Source: Macropodus opercularis
Lineage: Eukaryota; Chordata; Actinopteri; Anabantiformes; Osphronemidae
Assembly: GCA_030770545.1 (NCBI GenBank)
Contig: CM061092.1
Location: forward strand, 16,741,501-16,805,500
Direction of reading: 5' to 3'
DNA length: 64,000 nt
The notes below the pieces were generated by a model that was not told the DNA's origin, searched no databases, and saw only the letters and a list, made by a program, of their open reading frames with translations. Positions 42,647 to 64,000 of the stretch are shown here, piece by piece. The position numbers and the translations under genes were made by a program. Each line of letters starts with the position of its first letter. Position 1 is the stretch's first letter.

Positions 42647-42692
42647 CTTGAACCGTTTTAGCCAACTGCAGCAGACGCCGCCTGCTTCCCAT
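42647..42692 (-). CDS. evi5: candidate first coding exon of evi5
   Basis: On the minus strand an ATG at 42692 opens a short frame, MGSRRRLLQLAKTVQ, ending in CAAG followed by the donor GTAATT. It lies in a CpG-bearing block that looks like a promoter. It ends in phase 1, so it cannot join the main acceptor (CAG before GTG at 37960) in frame. It does join a second AG ten bases further in (GTGGCGACAG, exon from 37950), reading ...KTVQ-DKVAGKL. Alternatively it is an untranslated leader and translation starts elsewhere. Confidence 0.35.
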
Positions 42693-45588
42693 GCACAAAA
42701 GTACTGCCGTGCTATTCCCACAAAAACGGTTGTCGGACACTTTAGCCGACTACATTGACTAAAGCAGCCGAAAAAAAACTAGCTATGTTTCCAATGGAAA
42801 GCTAGCCAGTGTTAAGTTAGCTTACTCCCATTGAGTTGTCGGTCCAACCCATGGAACCGTATAATACGTGTACACTAACGTCTGCAGTCGCAGCTAACAG
42901 ACAGCGGCCTACCAACCCACTGTTTACATCGAACAGAGCATGCGCGCACCTGGCTCCATCCTGGCACCGCACTGCTACCAAGTGGTCATGAAAGTAACCT
43001 GCGCTTCGACGATGGTTGTCTATGAATTAATTGTAAAAAATATTTCTAAATGAAGATAACTGAAATATTTGAGAGTGAGTCAACCATATAAGTCAGAAGA
43101 AACCATGTGAACAGTCGTTACTGCATCTTCATTCATTCCCACGACTGTACAGCCATTCAGTCTAACAGCCACACCCTGTATATTTAGTAAAACGTTGCAC
43201 TGTATTTGTAAATATTGTAAATTTGTTCATCCTTTTTGCACATTTCATCCTTTTGCATCATCTATCTTTTGTAATCCTTTGTAGCGTTTGTAATAATTGA
43301 ATTTCCCCAACGTGAGATCAATAAAGAATTAGCTTCTCTCATCTTATCTTTATTGTGATGGACTGATAATCTACTTCTTCTTAATGGCGACAAATCCATG
43401 TGGGCACTAGGGGAGAGGAGACGTCACTACCTGCATCACTGACATTTAATACACAATGTCCACCACATATTAGGTCTAATTAGACAGACAAGTACCTTTT
43501 ACATCTCATGGTTTCATTCACGCCCATTCCTTTCTGTAGTTTTAGTCTGTAGCAAATATTTTTAGCAGCAATACAATAACCTAACGCACTTAAAGCAACT
43601 ACAACATTCCATTCTGGCAAGTACTGTTCCCATCAGCAGTCCATAAATCTAACTAAACAAAAAACTAAAAACTAAAACTAAACTATTTTACATCTGAACT
43701 ACATTTAACTTGTTTAGACAAGTGACTAGACTAATAGATCTATAAAACTGATTTAGATTCAAATTCTGAATCCCATTAATTTCTTTGTTTACGTCCACTA
43801 ACCATTTATAACTTGTCAGTATTGTCAGCCAGGTAGGAATATTATCAAAGATCAAAATAATCCACAGAGAGCCTTACCTGAACTTCATTGCTGAGAAAAG
43901 AAATCTTGCTATTGGAGACGGCTGGATCTCAAACACTTTAGACTCAAATCAAACTGCAGCTCTTTCACGTAAGATGTACTGCCTCCATTGTAGAACAGGA
44001 AATTAGTTATTTAAAACTATGTTCCTTCTTCGTACTTCACAAAACAAACTAGTACATCTGAAAACACCACACGTTCTCTGCAATGAACAAGGAACTGAGT
44101 AGAAGATGTTTAACTGGTTAACTTAACAACTGGTTAACCTTCCCCAGAGTACCTTCAACTACTTTTACCTGACGTCAACAGAAACTCACGATAAAGTAAC
44201 CACATCTAAGAACCAATGCTCAGATTCCCATACCAAGCAGTCATCAAACTCACTCTTCAGGTTTTACATGGTAGCTGTGACGTATATCTTTTGTTAGTTG
44301 CCAGTCAGGTCTCTGTCATAGAAGATTTAAAAAGCTGATGACGTGGCAAAATACACTATTACAATAAATCACTTCTAAGACTGTCAGACATAAGCCACAC
44401 ACCTGCACCTATTTTTAGTGTATGTAGTGTAGTGGGCAAGCTCTGAAATGAAGGGGAGAGTCTAAGTGTCATATTTCATAAAGAATGGTCTGGTCATTAT
44501 GAAAAACCGTAAATAATTTAGAGTTTGACCAAAATCCTTGTATAACCACGTTTTACTATTACGACACTGTAAGTAATTAAAGAAATATTGTCTTTGTATG
44601 AATAAAAACTGAGAAAACAATTTTACAACTCTGGGGATGTTTCCTGTTTTATTGTTCTCTCTGTGTTGATTCCTAGAAGGCCTAGAGGAAGCACTGCCTA
44701 AAGCAACAAACAACTAATTAAACATTCTTTTTGTTTTAGTCTCCGCTTTTTAACCGGAAAGGCTTCATTTGTACTGTGAAAGATAAATCATTATGAAAAT
44801 GTAGGGCGTGTTGAATCTGAGAAAAGAGTAAATATCAGTCAGAGGCACTTTATAAACAATCAGTACAATAGTTTGGAATACACTGAAAAAGAAATAAACC
44901 ACTGCTGTGCTGAACAACATATGCAATACATGTATAGAATGAGTATTGCCAAGGAAAACAACAGCTGAGGACAGAAACATTTTGAAAGTGGTGAAGAAAG
45001 ATGCAAAGACAAAAGTCAGTGAAATCACAAACAAACTCCACAGGACATGAGTAAAGATTTCACAAAGTAATTTTTGAACAATAAACCAGAAGCAGAAATA
45101 CTGAGAGCATAACAAGATGCAAACCCTTCATCAGGCGTAAGAGTCAGAAAGTCAAGTTGAGCTAATGAGACCTAAGACCCTAAGATTAACCTTTGAATGC
45201 CAATTCAATTATGTATTGCCACAGTAATAAGTTGGTTTATGTAAGAATTGGTTGAAACAGAAAGTATTAATAAGTCTCCAAAAAGAAGTTCTGAGGCTTA
45301 ATTAAGTGATTCGAATGTCATTGCAGTGAATAAACACATCTTTCCAAATCTTCCAAATTCCTGTACAATATAAACGTGAGAAAATGGCTATGTTGGTAGT
45401 GTAGTAAAACAAACATAATCTACATGACCAGCAAAGAAAACATGAGAGACTTCCCCCTCGTCAGATGACAGTTCAGTTCTGTAATGTCCGCTCCAGCCCG
45501 ATAGGGGGCAGAGTGGAAAATCAGCTACAGCATGGCGCCTTTCAGGCTCATCCTGTGAGACGCTATTTACGGAGCATGCGCATGACGT
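42693..45588. other. spacer between evi5 and rpl5 (divergent promoters)
   Basis: Head-to-head spacer of 2.9 kb. The left 300 bases (42693-42990), with CpGs and a GCGCGC-type core, are the likely evi5 promoter; the right 150 bases form the rpl5 promoter. Between them are an old LINE tail (43170-43355) and AT-rich DNA. Long minus-strand frames at 44462-45115 are Phe/Leu-rich AT-driven frames with no recognisable domain. Confidence 0.55.
43170..43355 (+). repeat. 3' tail of a teleost LINE-type retroelement
   Basis: Contains TTGCACTGTATTTGTAAATA, then GAATTTCCCCAACGTGAGAT with CAATAAAG and a CTTATC-type tail. This is the very common teleost 'aatttccccaacgtgggatcaataaagta' ending. A shorter relative lies at 58610-58715. 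The exact family (Rex or CR1-like) is not decided. Confidence 0.6.
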
Positions 45589-45670
45589 TCTTCCTTTTTC
45601 CAGTGCAGCGGAGTCAAACCCCAGTCTTTGGCTCCGGGCTCCTTCTTAAGGAGACAAAAAGACTGCAAAA
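45589..45670 (+). promoter_or_regulatory. rpl5 transcription start with TOP-like tract and 5' UTR
   Basis: A pyrimidine run, CTTCTTCCTTTTTCC at about 45587-45601, sits about 80 bases before the rpl5 ATG. Vertebrate ribosomal-protein mRNAs begin with a C inside such a 5'-TOP tract, which places them under mTOR/LARP1 translational control. The preceding GCATGCGCATGACG resembles an NRF1-type element. The exact start base is inferred. Confidence 0.65.
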
Positions 45671-49169
<3,499 letters not shown>

Positions 49170-49204
49170 GGAGTCTGTCAGTTGCTATAGCAGAAATTTG
49201 TTCA

Positions 49205-49210
49205 AATAAA
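49205..49210 (+). terminator. rpl5 polyadenylation signal
   Basis: AATAAA 36 bases after the rpl5 stop codon, followed by a GT/T-rich stretch (CTGCTGTCTGTCATTTTG). The short 3' UTR is typical of ribosomal-protein genes. Confidence 0.85.
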
Positions 49211-49229
49211 TATGAAAATGGAGTCTGAG

Positions 49230-50182
49230 CTCTGCTGTCTGTCATTTTGCACTTAATGCGTCCCTGCCATGTCAGTGCGCAAGGTGACTTATTGGCTGAT
49301 GTGCTAGTATTAGCTGATTTATTCAAAACTTATGCTCGATTTAAAATGTTATGAAAGGCAGGTATTTATTCCAAAAACAGTTTTTAAAGCAGTTATTTTA
49401 AAACTGAGTAAAAGAGGCATGTAACACTAAAAAGTAACTAAACTGGCAGAATGGCTGAAGATGTTTGGAAAACTGTGGCCAAATAGACGATGGCTATAAA
49501 ATTTAAGATTTCGGTTGACACAATTGAGTGGTTAAAATCTTTAGTCAAGGTACAAAGTCTAGAAAGATTGTTAAACCCTACTGATATGTGGGTGCTGCTT
49601 TTAAAACCCTCTGAAAATTGTTGAACGATGTTTACTGTTTCAACAAATGACTTATAAAGAAATGTTTATTCAGAGGTTATTTCAAAAGGAGTTAAAATGA
49701 CCAAATCTTTGAAGGCATGAATACTTGTATTGTTCTGGCACTTAGCTGATGTATTTCAGGAAACCCCTATTAATTTCAGCAGTATGTCAAACTTGACAAT
49801 ATTTAGCATCTTTTAAAAACCATATCAGTGTGCTGCAGTACAGTTCAAAGTAACCATGTATTTAAAAAACATTTAAATTTGGGAGTGTTTTTTGGAAACT
49901 GGATAATGGATACAGAATCATACATAATGTTTGAGAAACAATCCATTTACAAGTTCAATTTTTAGTCAAATTTATGCTTTTGTTTTACCTGTCTTAGTTT
50001 CCAAAACATTTTTCAGCTGAAACTTTTGTAGCCTATCAAATTATTACATTATTCAAAGTCGCATACTCTGACTGTTGCATCTAAATAAAATAATTTGGTT
50101 ATATATGAAAAGTAGAATACATGGGGGAATTTTAAAGTCATTGAGTATCCATGTCATTGGAGCAGATTGTTCTTTGTGCTAA
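49230..50182 (-). other. rpl5-dipk1a convergent spacer, mostly dipk1a 3' UTR
   Basis: One kilobase between two tail-to-tail genes. The dipk1a 3' UTR should run leftward from 50182. Minus-strand AATAAA hexamers occur near 49669-49664 and 49368-49363. AT-rich, with no open frame of note. Confidence 0.5.
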
Positions 50183-57392
<7,210 letters not shown>

Positions 57393-57720
57393 GGCAGATG
57401 CAGAACATCTCACAACAGCTGCTGAAGGGAAATAATTCCGCGTTCACTTCACACGGTGTCAGGCAACGCCTACATGGACGAAGCCTGGATTGTGTCCAGA
57501 CAGGCTGTAAAAAAAAAAAACCACCGGCGGTTGTGGCAGAGGCAGCGGGGATGTGCGCCTCGATGCAGCGGGGTAGCAAAGCGAGCCGCGCCGCCGACTG
57601 CAGCCGAAGTTAGGCGCATATTGGCCACGATCGCTCCCAGGGTGCATTAGCCAATGACAAGAGGAGGATGCGTGTCCGTTGTGGTGTGTCGTTTATAATT
57701 GCAGTTTAGTTTGACCGCGT
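57393..57720 (-). promoter_or_regulatory. dipk1a promoter and 5' UTR
   Basis: About 330 bases upstream of the dipk1a ATG are clearly richer in G+C and CpG (for example GCGCCTCGATGCAGCG and GCCGCGCCGCCGACTG near 57555-57600) than the flanking AT-rich DNA. This is a typical TATA-less CpG promoter. The start site was not located. Short frames on both strands here are CpG-driven. Confidence 0.55.
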
Positions 57721-58609
57721 TTCATAGTAAAACAAGAGACTATACACTTAACATCTAGCATGTGATAAAACTACGAAAAGAAAAGAAAGAGAGCAACTGA
57801 AAAAAAAAATACACGAAGGAACATTACAATTCTACTAATCAGTAATATTCAATTATGTCTTAAATTAAGAATGTAATGTGAATTTTACAGCTTGTTACTT
57901 CAATTCAAAATTGATTCAACAGAACTTCCCCTCAGCTCAAATTACTTTACAGTCTTTCAGCCTTTTGCCTACTTATGTTACAATACCTCTCTGCAACTAG
58001 CTGGAAAAAAAACTACAGGTGATATTATCAGGAAGAGTTTAGATGACAATTCCAGTTTTGGTCAACCTGCTCCTGAACTCCTCATTATCCAGGGAGTGGT
58101 TTTTTTTTTATCAGATGAAGACAGATACTTTAATACAGCAGTGAAAAGTGAAAAGAAAATGTACCTGTCCTCTTCCAGATCAACACCCCTGTAAGGTGGT
58201 TGAAAATGATTGTCAGGCAGAGTGGCAAAGAACATCCTGAATGCCAGGAGTAAAAAACCTGGAACCACTCATTCAACCTAATGTACGTTGGAACCACCGT
58301 GTTTTATTAAGACCTGCACAATCTCAGTTTCTTAAAAAAGAAAAACGTCACAACATGAAAATTCTGTTCGGACTGACTGCTGCAGTCTTGCTGATGGATT
58401 AGACAGATCTCTTGAGGCATTCTTCAGGGACAACTCTCACACAGCTTAGAGGGAAGCTTATATTAGCAGAAGAGGAGGGTAGAGGATAAGAAGCTGTCAT
58501 CTTCAGGTCCAAAGTGGAATTATACTGTACATCACCAGCATCGTTTTGATTTATATAGCAGTAGGGGAGAAGAGGGAACTTATATATCTATATCTGTTCA
58601 GATGACAAA

Positions 58610-58715
58610 ATCTGCTGCAAGGAAATTTCCCCAATGCGGGATGAATAAAGGTTTATGTTATCTTATGTTATCTTATGGTATCTTATGGTATCTTATGTTA
58701 TCTTATCTTATTGAA
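58610..58715 (+). repeat. LINE 3' tail with TTATGTTATC decamer repeat
   Basis: GGAAATTTCCCCAATGCGGG with ATGAATAAAG is the same kind of ending as at 43300. It is followed by about six decamers TTAT(G/C)(T/G)TATC forming a short tandem array. Confidence 0.7.
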
Positions 58716-60459
58716 GCCCTAAATAATGGAGGTCATGTGTTTGTAGTTACAGCTGCAAAGGTTTTCAGTGTCTTTAAATTTCCTTTCCTGTTATATTTGA
58801 TCAAGCCTCAGCACTTGATTGTGTGGGATCTGAAATATACTGCCTCTCCAGGGAATGTACTAACCCACGGTAATAGGCACTCTGTTATACAACACATTAG
58901 CATGAGCAGCAGACATATTATCATCCATCAAAGCAGACAACAGGCTAACTTTCTGTGGGTGTGCTTTATGAAAACTACTGCCAAGCATAAAATCACAACA
59001 GAGCTGAAAGAATGTCGTTTTACATAAGCATGAAGAAAAACAGAGCTGTGATAGAGGTGCTAATTTGTCTATGGAAAGACCAACATAAAGGACAAATCTG
59101 TCAGCAGTGCTTGGAGAGGAGGAGAGAGGAGATTAGAGTTTGGAGAAGAGCTGTAAGAGCCTAGAGGACAGAAACTGGCTCTAGATAAGGTATTTTCTGT
59201 TATGTAATGCTGATTACCTTGAGGCGGTTTGCGTGGTCAGATAAAAGGAAATTCTATTTCTATATAAGAACAAACAAACAACAGCATTGGTGATGCAGAG
59301 CCGAGCCACCGGAGCACAGAGAGAACTTGACTGCAGGCATTAAACATGAATTTATGAAAACGTCGGTGTTGATTTCAGTTTTGTATACCTTAATTCAATT
59401 CGTTGTGTATTAAACCTTGCGTTGTCCACACCTGCTCATTGCCAACTGTTACAATCCAAAAAGTGTCCCAGGTAACAAATGACACCAAATCATTCAGCCC
59501 ACCAGAATTAATCTTGATAATGATTTGTAGCAATGTTCAGCAGTTGCCCTTGTTCACAGTTTCAAAGATAATCAAAAGGTAGATGATGCTGACAGCTGGT
59601 GTTAAAGTGTAGCATGGGTGCTGAAATGCTGTGAAGCATACTTTCAGCTACAGGAATCATTAAAATATCAAATTGTGCACCTTTTTTAAGAAGAAGTGTG
59701 CTTTTTCATAGCGTTCATATTTCAGGTAGGTTTCGCTTTCATATGGAATTATTTTAGTGACTTTCGCTGAAACAAGCCTGTTTAGCAGAAGTTCGATTTG
59801 GGTTTTACTGCAACGACTGCATGCAGAGCGTTATTATCCTTTAGTTTGAAATCTAACTGTTTTAACTTGTTCTGTAGAAATTTAGCTCTGTTTAATCCTC
59901 TTCTATTTCTCTTCAGCTACTTTTAGCAATTGTTGGGGAATACATTCAGCATTACAAATTTCACAATACATTTTCTTCAGGGAATGCTTCATCTAGTTAA
60001 ATCTAGACTCTTATATCCATGGGTCAGAAATAATTTAATAAAAACAGAGAAGTGAATCCAGTCTCTATAACTGAAACACAGAAGCCAAAGGCCCAATGGT
60101 ATCCACCAGAGCGCTCTCAGTCTTTAAACTATGCACGAGACAGAAGATTCCTTCAGGTTTCTTCCAATGATCATCTCCCAGCAGAGGCTGATTGCCTGCT
60201 CACTGGTAAATATATCTACCAAAGCTTTAACAACCAGTAAACCTTTCTTACTGTGAAGTCATTCAAACTTCCAGGCTAGAGCCCGTCATTGTGCAGCACT
60301 AAGCGGGCGAGACGCTGAGCTTGATTTTCAGATTTCTTATTTTGGGCATTGTGGGGTTCTGCTTTATCACTGACAGCATAATTGTTTGTCATTCAACACC
60401 TTTATTTTAGACGAGTTTACTATTGGCTGTCTGACATGCTTGACTTGACAAGGTCAGCC

Positions 60460-60690
60460 TTAACCCTCATGCAGCCTTTGAGGATGTCAAAAAGGAAAAA
60501 TAGGGGGCGCTCGAAGCTCAAAAACCACACAAGGCTTAGATAAAACAGCCGCAGGCAGACGATAAATCACAACACGCTTTATCTAATTGAACTTGTTCAT
60601 CAGAAGACCCACACATGTGTTTTTGAGCTTTGGTGCCCCCTACTCTACAGTGGCGTCGTTTTGACCCCTCGAAGGCTGCATGAGGGTTAA
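60460..60690. mobile_element. piggyBac-type MITE with TTAA target duplication
   Basis: A 223-base element (60464-60686) is bounded on both sides by TTAA. The ends are inverted repeats: CCCTCATGCAGCCTTTGAGG at the left, and on the other strand CCCTCATGCAGCCTTCGAGG at the right, with about 19 of 20 matching and continuing into GTCAAAA. A second, subterminal inverted pair is GGGGGCGCTCGAAGCTCAAA against TTTGAGCTTTGGTGCCCCC. TTAA duplication and termini beginning CCC fit the piggyBac superfamily. There is no coding capacity, so it is a non-autonomous MITE. Family name not known to me. Confidence 0.85.
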
Positions 60691-63175
60691 TAGAGTCATC
60701 TATGTGCTTCCGAACGTGCAGGTAGTAAGGTCACACATTAATGGCTTTCAGTGACAAAACTAATGAATGTACAGCTAACATTGGGGACCATGTAATCCCT
60801 TAAATATAGTCAACACGACTGCCTTGCCAGTACTCAACTTCCATACAACCTCCACTCACTCTTTTTTGCACCCAGATGACAATTTATCTCTAGTTATGCT
60901 TAATGATACATTCTTTTCATTATTAGGGAACTATATTAGAAATATTATATTTAGTTGTGTAATGTCGGATATGTAATGTGGGTTGAACAGTGGTGAAGTG
61001 GTTGTCATACAGGCATGACAGACTATTAAGGTCTAAATCTATTAGCCATATTTTATCCTGTACCAAACTCAGTGTCAGATTGACATGGCCATCCCTCGAG
61101 GGTAGTATGACCAGAAATAAAATATCTTTCCATATTACCAAGAAGGAATGACATTAGCATGGCTTCACAAAGTAGTCTTGGCCCTGATGATCCACACATC
61201 ATGGCTCACAACACGCCTTCAAACTTTTATGTCATATCAAGTCAAGACTATCACCTTAAAATGCATCTGTATGGTCTAAAATAAAACCAGAAAGACAAAT
61301 GTGACAGAAGGACAGTTCCCATGTCAGACATGTGCTGCTCATATTTAACATTTGATCAACTCACGAGCTAGTGAGACCTTATAGGGCTGTCTGGAAATGC
61401 TTAGTGATATGATAAATATGAGCAGCGTAACAGCTTACTTTTAACTTCAACTTTAGTTTTAGTTTTTCCCTGTGAATCAGTTTTGCCTCAAAAGAGTCAT
61501 AGTGTTATCATTAATACTGTAGATAGTAAAATAAAAACGTTTACTAAAATAGCTGTGTCAACGGGAATGGGAATATAAATGTGTGAAATAAAAGGTGTGC
61601 TCACATAAGTAGAAAGAAAGGAGGCATGATAAAATAGCGATGTCACCTGTAATAGATTGTTGCTGTACTGCCAACAGCAAGTGAGCTTCGGATGACTAGC
61701 TGGCATTTTTTATTTCCTACTAGGTGGTGTTGGGGCAATGTTAATAAATCTCAGGCCCCATATGCACAGACAGTAAGCATAAATGAAATGTGATAAGAAA
61801 ACATGTATCACTGAGATCACAGGTGCATACAATGAAAAGCTTCCCATGCCGTGCATGAGATGCACACCACATAAACCTGCCGTCGTCTGTCTTCGTGCTT
61901 TACTCTGTGTGACTGCGCCCCCTGCTGGAGCTCATTCGCACTGCCTCAGTCAGACTCAGCAGTGTTCCTCCAAGTGGCCTGCAAGGTTAGGGAGGCACGT
62001 CATTTACTACTATTCGTGCTGTTTTGGGTTGCATTTGTGACTCTTACTATAAAGATGAAACCATGCACTATGGAAACTCCAGTTGCTTTGCAGAATTCTC
62101 TCATATCTCATTGCCAAGTTGACCCAGAGACAGAGAAGTAAGACTTTCACAGCCTTGTCAAAACAACTTAATTTTACTTTACTTGTTTTTTTTTTGTGTT
62201 TAATAAAAACCACACCTTGGTAAGAAATCAGGGAATTTTACTGACCTGCATGTTTGTTCCATGTAAACATCTTTACATGACGTTTATTAGTTATACTTCA
62301 AATAATGTGAAGAGCTAATAAAGTGTCTGTGTTCTCTAAATTGCAATCGAAAACACACTCTTTGCTTTTTAAATTTATGAACTTCCAAAGAGGAAATGAT
62401 TGACTGTCATACTGTCGCTGAGAAATTAGCTTATTTTGACCCAAACTATCTGATGCAGTAAAATTTAATTGAGAAATCACACAGCAGGAGAGTACATTTT
62501 AAAATATGGAAATATGTGCAAGCAGAGGCTGTGCAACACAAGCAGAGGCTCACATGTGCCTTAGATAGATACATTAGATACTAACACAACAAACACATTC
62601 TAATAAAGTCTAACCTGCACTAACACAAGCAAAAGTCAAACAGAACTACCACAAACCTAAACACAGGATGACAACACAGAGAAAGAAACAGAAATCAAAC
62701 AAGAACCAAACAAGAACCAAACAATCACACATAACATTGCAGTAAGGTCGACAACCCCTATTTTGTGCTAAACACCGTCCCTTTAAATTTTAAAAAGTAA
62801 AACATCCCATTAAAAGACTCATCAACTAATCAAGTTGGGGACCAATGAAATTTAAAGTGATAGTGCATGCTGTCTTAGATTGCATAGTTCTCTCCATAAT
62901 TATTTTTTCACTGATTATATATTATTACTCATAGGATATGGATCTACAAACATCTGTGTCGAGTGTAAGGAACATGATCGAGCAGTTAGACTCGTTCCTT
63001 GTGACTGTGAGCTTGAGGAGAGTGACAGTGATCACAGAATCAGGCTTAAGGGAAAGTAAGGAGATCAGAATTCAGTCAGTAAAGTAACATACTTTTTGTA
63101 AAGAAGTGTGTGCGTAGGGGGGGACAACGTGATGTGTGATGCTGAACATTGTTTTTACATGTTCTGAAATGCTGA

Positions 63176-63408
63176 AAACTAGGCTTAAAACCTTCCTCTT
63201 TGACAAAGCGTATTGTTAGAGATGGTTCAGGTCACTCTGAACAATTTCTTAGTTAAGTTCCTATAGACTTATAGACTATTATAACCTCCTTCATTCACTG
63301 AGCTCCTCCGATTTCTGTTTTCTCTGTCCACTAACATGCCTCCATGTCCACATGTGACTAACTTTGTCTCTTTTTCTCTTCTAGTTGTGCTTCTCCCCTT
63401 CTGTCTCT
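63176..63408 (+). repeat. L2-type LINE fragment (copy C)
   Basis: AAAACTAGGCTTAAAACCTT onward matches copy B from about 52817, through GACAAAGCGTAT and CACATGTGACTAACTTTGTC to TTGTGCTTCTCCCCTTCTGT. It then stops abruptly at GGCAGAAGGGG, so the terminal part seen in copies A and B is missing. Confidence 0.8.
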
Positions 63409-63487
63409 CTGGCAGAAGGGGAAGGGGAAGGCACTGGCCACAAAATTTCATCACAGATTTCAGTAACATTTATGTTATGAAATTTGA

Positions 63488-63650
63488 GCACAGGGCAAGG
63501 TGGTGGTTAGCACTGTCGCCTCACAGCGAGAATTCAATTCCCGGAGGCGACCGGAGGCCTTTCTGTGTGGAGTCTGCATGTTCTCCCTGTGGGTTCTCTC
63601 CGGGTTCTTCTGCTTTTTCCCACAGTCCAAAGACATACAGTTAGGCTGAT
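63488..63650 (+). repeat. SINE-like teleost dispersed repeat, 5' part
   Basis: GTGGTTAGCACTGTCGCCTC, ACAGCGAGAATTCAATTCCC, CTTTCTGTGTGGAGTCTGCA, TGTTCTCCCTGTGGGTTCTC and CAGTCCAAAGACATACAG are the hallmark words of a very abundant fish repeat. The start has tRNA-like A-box (TGGTTAGCACTG) and degenerate B-box (AATTCAATTCCC) words. The 3' half is lost. Confidence 0.7.
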
Positions 63651-64000
63651 TGTCAACTTTTAGGACAAGAGCTTTTTGTCAAAAGTTTATATACAGTAGT
63701 TGGGTGACTGTAGATTTAGAGGGCTGAGGGATATCCCTTAGTACACTTAGAGGGCTTCCATTTGTATATTTTTGTTGTTTTCCCCAATATCCTGTCACAC
63801 TAACTAATTAAGATGGATGGTCGTCTTTTGAGTGCTCTCTCCTGCTGTAGAATCAAGAGTCATTTAAACTCTCTTTTGTCCTAAAAATCACCATCCTCCC
63901 AGTGGGACAGTGGGATATTTCTGGAGTCAATACAAGCCAATATAACTCAAGCTATACCTTAAAAAGCATAAAACGTCAGGATTCTATAATCAAATTTAAG

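Larger units (their letters stand above)
57721..64000. other. right-hand intergenic flank
   Basis: No exon recognised on either strand in 6.3 kb. In human the next gene is MTF2; none of its PHD or Tudor motifs is seen. The stretch holds a LINE tail with a decamer repeat (58610-58715), a TTAA-flanked MITE (60460-60690), an AC-rich stretch with short repeated words (62510-62720), an L2 piece (63176-63408) and a SINE-like piece (63488-63650). Confidence 0.6.

Noticed and set aside
22265..42692. Retroviral sequence, suggested by the name 'ecotropic viral integration site'
   Set aside because: The name comes from mouse leukaemia insertions. No LTR, primer-binding site or gag-pol frame was seen here.
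44462..45115. Minus-strand frames rich in Phe, Leu and Val
   Set aside because: AT-rich spacer upstream of rpl5. The hydrophobic composition comes from base bias, and no family is recognised.

Overview
The window is vertebrate nuclear DNA, most probably from a ray-finned (teleost) fish. Five multi-exon genes could be rebuilt exon by exon. They are separated by AT-rich non-coding DNA with CA/GT microsatellites, 3' ends of L2-type LINEs ending in a TTGAAT-rich tail, and other teleost-type dispersed repeats. Gene order and strand are: glmn (-), gfi1 (-), evi5 (-), rpl5 (+), dipk1a/fam69a (-). This is the order and orientation of the human 1p22 block GLMN-(RPAP2)-GFI1-EVI5-RPL5-DIPK1A. I did not find RPAP2, which lies between GLMN and GFI1 in human.

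Layout. 1-3.1 kb: 5' eight coding exons of glomulin; its 3' part lies beyond the left edge. 3.1-15.6 kb: gene desert with an L2 3' end, a GT microsatellite and several stretches that look like conserved non-coding elements. 15.6-18.3 kb: complete gfi1, with an N-terminal SNAG repressor motif and six C2H2 fingers (381 aa). 18.3-21.9 kb: gfi1 upstream region. 21.9-42.7 kb: evi5, with a TBC Rab-GAP domain, a long coiled coil and a conserved C-terminal tail. It has 19 coding exons; the very N-terminus is uncertain. 42.7-45.6 kb: spacer with an old LINE tail. 45.6-49.2 kb: complete rpl5 (297 aa), with a pyrimidine-rich (TOP-like) start and one GC-AG intron. 50.2-57.4 kb: complete dipk1a (428 aa), tail to tail with rpl5; its 5.7-kb first intron holds a 1.1-kb L2 fragment. 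57.4-64 kb: non-coding flank with a clear TTAA-flanked piggyBac-type MITE and further repeat fragments.

The genes are not one pathway. glmn controls cullin-RING ligases, gfi1 is a haematopoietic and hair-cell repressor, evi5 is a Rab GAP and mitotic regulator, rpl5 is a 60S protein that carries 5S rRNA, and dipk1a is an ER-membrane kinase-like protein. Their linkage is old. In mouse the Evi5 locus is a retroviral integration hot spot acting on Gfi1, so introns and spacers here may hold gfi1 regulatory DNA. Exon boundaries were set by eye from splice consensus, reading-phase continuity and remembered human or zebrafish protein sequences. No alignment was run.
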